Positions 5,783-8,752 of a stretch of DNA of 8,752 nucleotides are shown piece after piece. Both the position numbers and the translations under genes were made by a program. This DNA comes from Bacillota bacterium (GTDB lineage Bacteria; Bacillota; UBA4882; UBA8346): assembly GCA_003501365.1 (NCBI GenBank), contig DNPP01000096.1, positions 4,124-12,875 on the forward strand. Direction: 5' to 3'. Within the stretch, counting starts at the first letter, position 1; the number at the start of each line of letters is the position of its first letter. Under the pieces are notes generated by a model that worked only from the letters and a program-made list of their open reading frames with translations, did not search any database and was not told the DNA's origin.

Positions 5783-6783
5783 CCGGCTTGAATTGCACGC
5801 GCGCGCGATGGTTCAAGGAACCGATCGGGTATCCGCCCGCTCCATTTGCCGCATTTATCACCCAGACAGGCAATCAATAGGCCTTCCTGTTTCAATTCCA
5901 CCACTTCACATTGATTGGAGCAACCGCTGCAATCAAAGCTTTCAGTGATGATTGGGTTGTCGATCACTTGGAATCCCTTAAATCGCGTAACCGCTTTTTG
6001 ATTGATTACCGCATCTTTTGCCAATAGAGCGGCGCCAATCGCTCCCATTACTTCATAATGTTCGGGAATGATTAGCCTACACTCTAACGTTTCTTCAAAT
6101 GCTTTACGAATCCCAAGATTTGCAGCGACACCGCCTTGAAAGATGATGGGTGGTTTAAGTTCCCTACCTTTGCCAAGATTGCCGAGGTAATTACGCACCA
6201 AAGCCCGGCATAGACCGGCTAAAATATCTTCCAGGGGATGACCCATCTGTTGTTTGTGGATCATATCCGATTCGGCAAAAACTGCGCAACGTCCGGCAAT
6301 ACGAACGGGATGCTCGCCCTCGACGGCTCGCTCGCCAAAATCTTTGATATCAATATTTAAGCGGGCAGCCTGCTGGTCGAGAAAAGAACCGGTTCCCGCG
6401 GCACAAACCGTATTCATGGCAAAATCCTTCACGATACCGTCTCGAATAAGAATCAATTTGGAATCCTGACCGCCGATTTCAATAATCGTTTGCACTTCCG
6501 GTTCCAAATTTAAGCAGGCAATGGCATGAGCGGTAATTTCATTTTTAACTAAATCGGCCCCCAGGAGTTTGGCGATTAATTGCCGCCCTGAACCGGTAGT
6601 TCCCACGGCGGCGATCTCAAAATCTTTGATATCCTTGATTAGCAGTGCTAATCCTTTTTGAACGGATGCCACCGGATTGCCTTTGGAACGCAAATATATT
6701 TTTTTCACCAGCTCGCCCTGGCTGTTGATTAATACTAAATTGGTGCTGACCGAACCAATATCAATACCGAGATATAACTTCAA
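5779..6783 (-). CDS. Acyl-CoA dehydratase activase (HgdC/BadF/BadG-type ATPase) with Cys-rich tail
   Basis: This 334-residue ASKHA-fold ATPase resembles the 2-hydroxyglutaryl-CoA dehydratase activator HgdC. It shows phosphate motif 1 (GIDIGSVSTN, 6-15), GTTGSGR (61-67), GGQDSK (104-109), GTGSFLDQQA (130-139) and GGVAAN (217-222). Cys127 and Cys166 (NTVCAAGTG, GRCAVFAESD) match the two HgdC cysteines that share one [4Fe-4S] cluster across a homodimer. Such proteins use ATP to push a low-potential electron into a partner dehydratase. After residue 280 comes an extra tail with Cys285, Cys288, Cys292, Cys306 and Cys311, absent from HgdC (260 residues). I chose TTG 6783 because GGAGGA lies seven bases upstream and it gives the family N-terminus. 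ATG 6798 is an alternative without an SD, and still longer versions seem unlikely. It overlaps the preceding gene by 23 bases. The substrate of the system is unknown. Confidence 0.87.
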   Translation of the reverse strand: MKLYLGIDIGSVSTNLVLINSQGELVKKIYLRSKGNPVASVQKGLALLIKDIKDFEIAAVGTTGSGRQLIAKLLGADLVKNEITAHAIACLNLEPEVQTIIEIGGQDSKLILIRDGIVKDFAMNTVCAAGTGSFLDQQAARLNIDIKDFGERAVEGEHPVRIAGRCAVFAESDMIHKQQMGHPLEDILAGLCRALVRNYLGNLGKGRELKPPIIFQGGVAANLGIRKAFEETLECRLIIPEHYEVMGAIGAALLAKDAVINQKAVTRFKGFQVIDNPIITESFDCSGCSNQCEVVELKQEGLLIACLGDKCGKWSGRIPDRFLEPSRARAIQAG

Positions 6784-7888
6784 GGGGCTTTCCTCCATTC
6801 CGCTTTTGCGATTGATAATGCAGCATATCAATAAATGCTTCCAGCCGGGTATCGATCCCGGCCTCGGCTGAATGTTCATCAATAATAATTGAGAGCACCG
6901 GAATTTCCAATTCCCGGGATACCCTAGGCAATACTTGCATGGCGATGATCTCCGGCATACAGGTGAAGGGAGCCAACTCGATCACGCCATGATATCGGTT
7001 GACGCCTGCTTTTACTGTCAATGCGATTGTTTCCAGACCATGTCCGCCCACAAAATTGCGCAAATAAGGGCGGGCCATTAATTTTAAATTTTTGTTCCAA
7101 TTGGGATGAATAATGCTAAATAACAGATGATCGCGGACCCACTCCGTAAAATAGATGGTACGTTCAACAGTTACCCCCATTTCTCCCAGGGTTCGTTCGA
7201 TCTCAAAGTTGACCTTGGGTTCAAGAACCATATAAATTTCTCCCAATAAAAGAATTTTTAAGGGAGTTATTGTTATTCCTAATTTTAAATGAATCCCGTT
7301 CAAAGCATCCAGGTAATTTTTCAAAGTTGATTGAATGTCATGCACCAGATAAACTTGATCGAGGGCGCGATAAAAATCAGCTTGCAGGTTGGTAGTGGCG
7401 CCGAAAGTCTGTTCCAACGGCCTGATTTGGTTTGCCAACCGGTCAAAGCGGTCCAGAGCATCCGCTTTTAACCATGCCAAATGAATGGCATTAATAATAT
7501 CATGTGGCCGGTGCCGGGGGAAATAATGTTTGATCTTATCCCATAACTCCCAGGGATGCGTTTTTGGCGCTTCGAGTACTAAAAAATCAATAGAATAGCC
7601 GGCCTCTCGTAAAACCTCCCGTTGCTGTTCGCCATAATAACCGAAACGGCAGGGTCCAACACCTCCGGCCATCAATATTAGCTCGGCTCCGGCTTCAATT
7701 GCTTCGATATAATTTCCCAAATTGATCTTTAGGGGGTAACAAGCAAACTCCGGCGCTAGTTTAGTCCCAAGCGCCACGGTGCGACCGGATATCGGAGGCG
7801 GGATCACCGGTTCCAGCCCCAACTCGGTTAATAAAGTCCGAATGGGAATATATGAATTGCCGATATGAGGAAAAGTTGCTTTTAGCAT
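6761..7888 (-). CDS. Acyl-CoA dehydratase activase-related protein, COG3581-like
   Basis: This 375-residue cytosolic protein belongs to the uncharacterised partner family of activase-type ATPases. Recognisable parts are ATFPHIGNSYIPIRTLL (4-20), GTKLAPEFACYPLKINLGNY (41-60, Cys50), AGGVGPCRFGYYGEQQ (74-89, Cys80), and a C-terminal block with ELAPFTCMPE (304-313, Cys310) and DEHSAEAGIDTRLEAF (337-352). The three cysteines are candidate [4Fe-4S] ligands, by analogy with HgdB-type dehydratase subunits. The C-terminal block is clearly related to that of the upstream gene, so the two proteins are paralogues and may form a heterodimer. ATG 7888 overlaps the upstream stop by seven bases, and its end overlaps the activase start, so all three should be co-translated. 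No reaction is established. The COG number is given from memory of the family, not from a search. Confidence 0.8.
   Translation of the reverse strand: MLKATFPHIGNSYIPIRTLLTELGLEPVIPPPISGRTVALGTKLAPEFACYPLKINLGNYIEAIEAGAELILMAGGVGPCRFGYYGEQQREVLREAGYSIDFLVLEAPKTHPWELWDKIKHYFPRHRPHDIINAIHLAWLKADALDRFDRLANQIRPLEQTFGATTNLQADFYRALDQVYLVHDIQSTLKNYLDALNGIHLKLGITITPLKILLLGEIYMVLEPKVNFEIERTLGEMGVTVERTIYFTEWVRDHLLFSIIHPNWNKNLKLMARPYLRNFVGGHGLETIALTVKAGVNRYHGVIELAPFTCMPEIIAMQVLPRVSRELEIPVLSIIIDEHSAEAGIDTRLEAFIDMLHYQSQKRNGGKPLEVISRY
6791..6796 (-). promoter_or_regulatory. Ribosome binding site (GGAGGA) for a TTG start of the activase
   Basis: GGAGGA on the minus strand lies seven bases before TTG 6783, inside the end of the preceding coding region. 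It decides for the TTG start: the nearby ATG 6798 overlaps this SD and has no SD of its own. Confidence 0.6.
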
Positions 7889-8752
7889 GCCGGATTTTGG
7901 TACTTCATTAAATCTAAAAATGCCTCCAATCTCGTAATAACGCCCGCCTCCCCGCTATGCTCCTCGTAATATATTTTCAGGCAAGGTTTTTTTGCCTCTT
8001 TAATCCTACGTTCCAGCATATCACTTACAAGCGCTTCCGGCCCGCAGGCAAAAGGCGCGATTTGAATAAATCCGTCAACCGGTGTTTCTTTGCAATGAAG
8101 CATCCATTCTAAGGCATCAAATTGGACCCGGCCGGTAGTCCAAAACATTTTTTTTGCCAATTTGCCGGATCCCTGACCTAGGTATTGATGCGGCATCATT
8201 TCCGGAGTTAAAAAATAAACTTGATAGTCGCTCAAAATTTGAAGTAGATTTAAATTAAAACAATCATCATAAAGGCAGTAGGGATGACCGAGTAATCCGA
8301 TGGTGAGTTTTGATTTCGCTCCGGGTTCGTTTTGAAGGGCTTGAATTATCGTTTCGGCCGGTGATTCGGGTACGGATGATTTATTTGCTTTTTTAATTTG
8401 TTTTTGAATAGACCTAGAGATAAAGATAGGGCTAGAGCTAGGCGGGCGTTCTAGATGACGACAAGCATTTTGTAAGCTGTTTATCATATCCACTCGACGC
8501 GGCCCCACTTGAACTAGTAAAAGTTGGTCTTTTACTGCGGGTATTGCATGACATACAATATCCGGCAGTCCCATAAATTTCGGACAAATAAAAGCATCCG
8601 GCTCTACTTTGATCAAATGGGGTATCATGATTCGATCAGTAAACGGGATTAACGCCCGGACATGTCCCAGAAATATCTTCACCGGAAGACACAATTCGTC
8701 TAAAGCGGTTTCAACTCCAGCCAGCATAATTTGACGATTGGTTGGAGGAGAA
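7882..8752 (-). CDS. Acyl-CoA dehydratase activase-related protein, DUF2229/COG3580-like; 5' end beyond the window
   Basis: The frame is open to the window edge: the eight codons before the internal Met at 8727 read SPPTNRQI, which fits the family's N-terminal SPPT motif. That Met is therefore not the start, and roughly 30 residues are missing. Visible landmarks, numbered from that Met, are ELCLPVKIFLGHV (11-23, Cys13), AFICPKFMGLPD (45-56, Cys48), IQIAPFACGPE (221-231, Cys228) and EEHSGEAGVITRLEAF (255-270). Cys13, Cys48 and Cys228 are likely Fe-S ligands. A linker at about 93-140, rich in Ser, Lys and Pro, separates the N-terminal part from a second domain starting at LTIGLLGHPY (141-150). 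The C-terminal block matches that of the next gene. The family occurs with HgdC-like activases, or fused to them in large proteins of over 1000 residues. Its substrate is not known. Confidence 0.8.
   Translation of the reverse strand, partial: SPPTNRQIMLAGVETALDELCLPVKIFLGHVRALIPFTDRIMIPHLIKVEPDAFICPKFMGLPDIVCHAIPAVKDQLLLVQVGPRRVDMINSLQNACRHLERPPSSSPIFISRSIQKQIKKANKSSVPESPAETIIQALQNEPGAKSKLTIGLLGHPYCLYDDCFNLNLLQILSDYQVYFLTPEMMPHQYLGQGSGKLAKKMFWTTGRVQFDALEWMLHCKETPVDGFIQIAPFACGPEALVSDMLERRIKEAKKPCLKIYYEEHSGEAGVITRLEAFLDLMKYQNPAC

Noticed and set aside
5798..5807. Ten-base alternating CG run
   Set aside because: It encodes the Arg-Ala repeats at the end of the activase and is short. Nothing around it suggests a special structure or site.

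Overview
This window looks like chromosomal DNA of an anaerobic, endospore-forming member of the Bacillota (Clostridia-like). The evidence is a SpoIVFA/SpoIVFB pair of sporulation proteins, a single-cluster ferredoxin, a radical SAM pair typical of anaerobic Firmicutes, and an oxygen-sensitive type of acyl-CoA dehydratase activase. The genus cannot be named from the sequence alone. Every supported gene lies on the minus strand, so the natural reading order runs from high to low coordinates. No gene-free stretch reaches 300 bases, and I saw no RNA gene, mobile element or CRISPR array.

Region A (8752 to 5249) is a tightly packed cluster of four overlapping genes. It holds two homologous proteins of the uncharacterised 'acyl-CoA dehydratase activase-related' families (DUF2229/COG3580-like, cut by the window edge, and COG3581-like). 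These are followed by an HgdC/BadF-type activase ATPase with an extra cysteine-rich tail, and then a Mug-type G/U mismatch DNA glycosylase. Region B (5248 to 4883) holds a 62-residue [4Fe-4S] ferredoxin with short gaps on both sides. The gap after it contains a long hairpin that folds over the Shine-Dalgarno sequence of the next gene. Region C (4882 to 1) runs SpoIVFA-like protein, SpoIVFB-like M50 protease, TIGR03960-type B12-binding/radical SAM protein, TIGR03936-type radical-SAM-linked protein, and ribonuclease G (3' end outside the window). This matches the order commonly seen upstream of the rplU-rpmA-obg ribosomal cluster in Firmicutes.

In region C, SpoIVFB is expected to be the intramembrane protease that activates the mother-cell sigma factor SigK, and SpoIVFA its membrane-bound anchor and inhibitor. 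The SpoIVFA LytM/M23 domain has lost every metal-binding and catalytic residue I could align, as expected for a non-enzymatic partner. The radical SAM pair and RNase G travel together in many genomes but the pair has no known function. In region A, activases of this type take electrons from a ferredoxin or flavodoxin and drive them with ATP into a partner [4Fe-4S] protein. The nearby ferredoxin could be that donor, and the two paralogous subunits the acceptor, but the substrate is unknown.

The points most worth following up are the SD-masking hairpin at 4888-4928, the activase plus paralogous-pair system of unknown reaction, and the cysteine-rich tails on the activase and the radical SAM protein. 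Several genes appear to start at TTG, and the choice of starts is explained in the individual entries.
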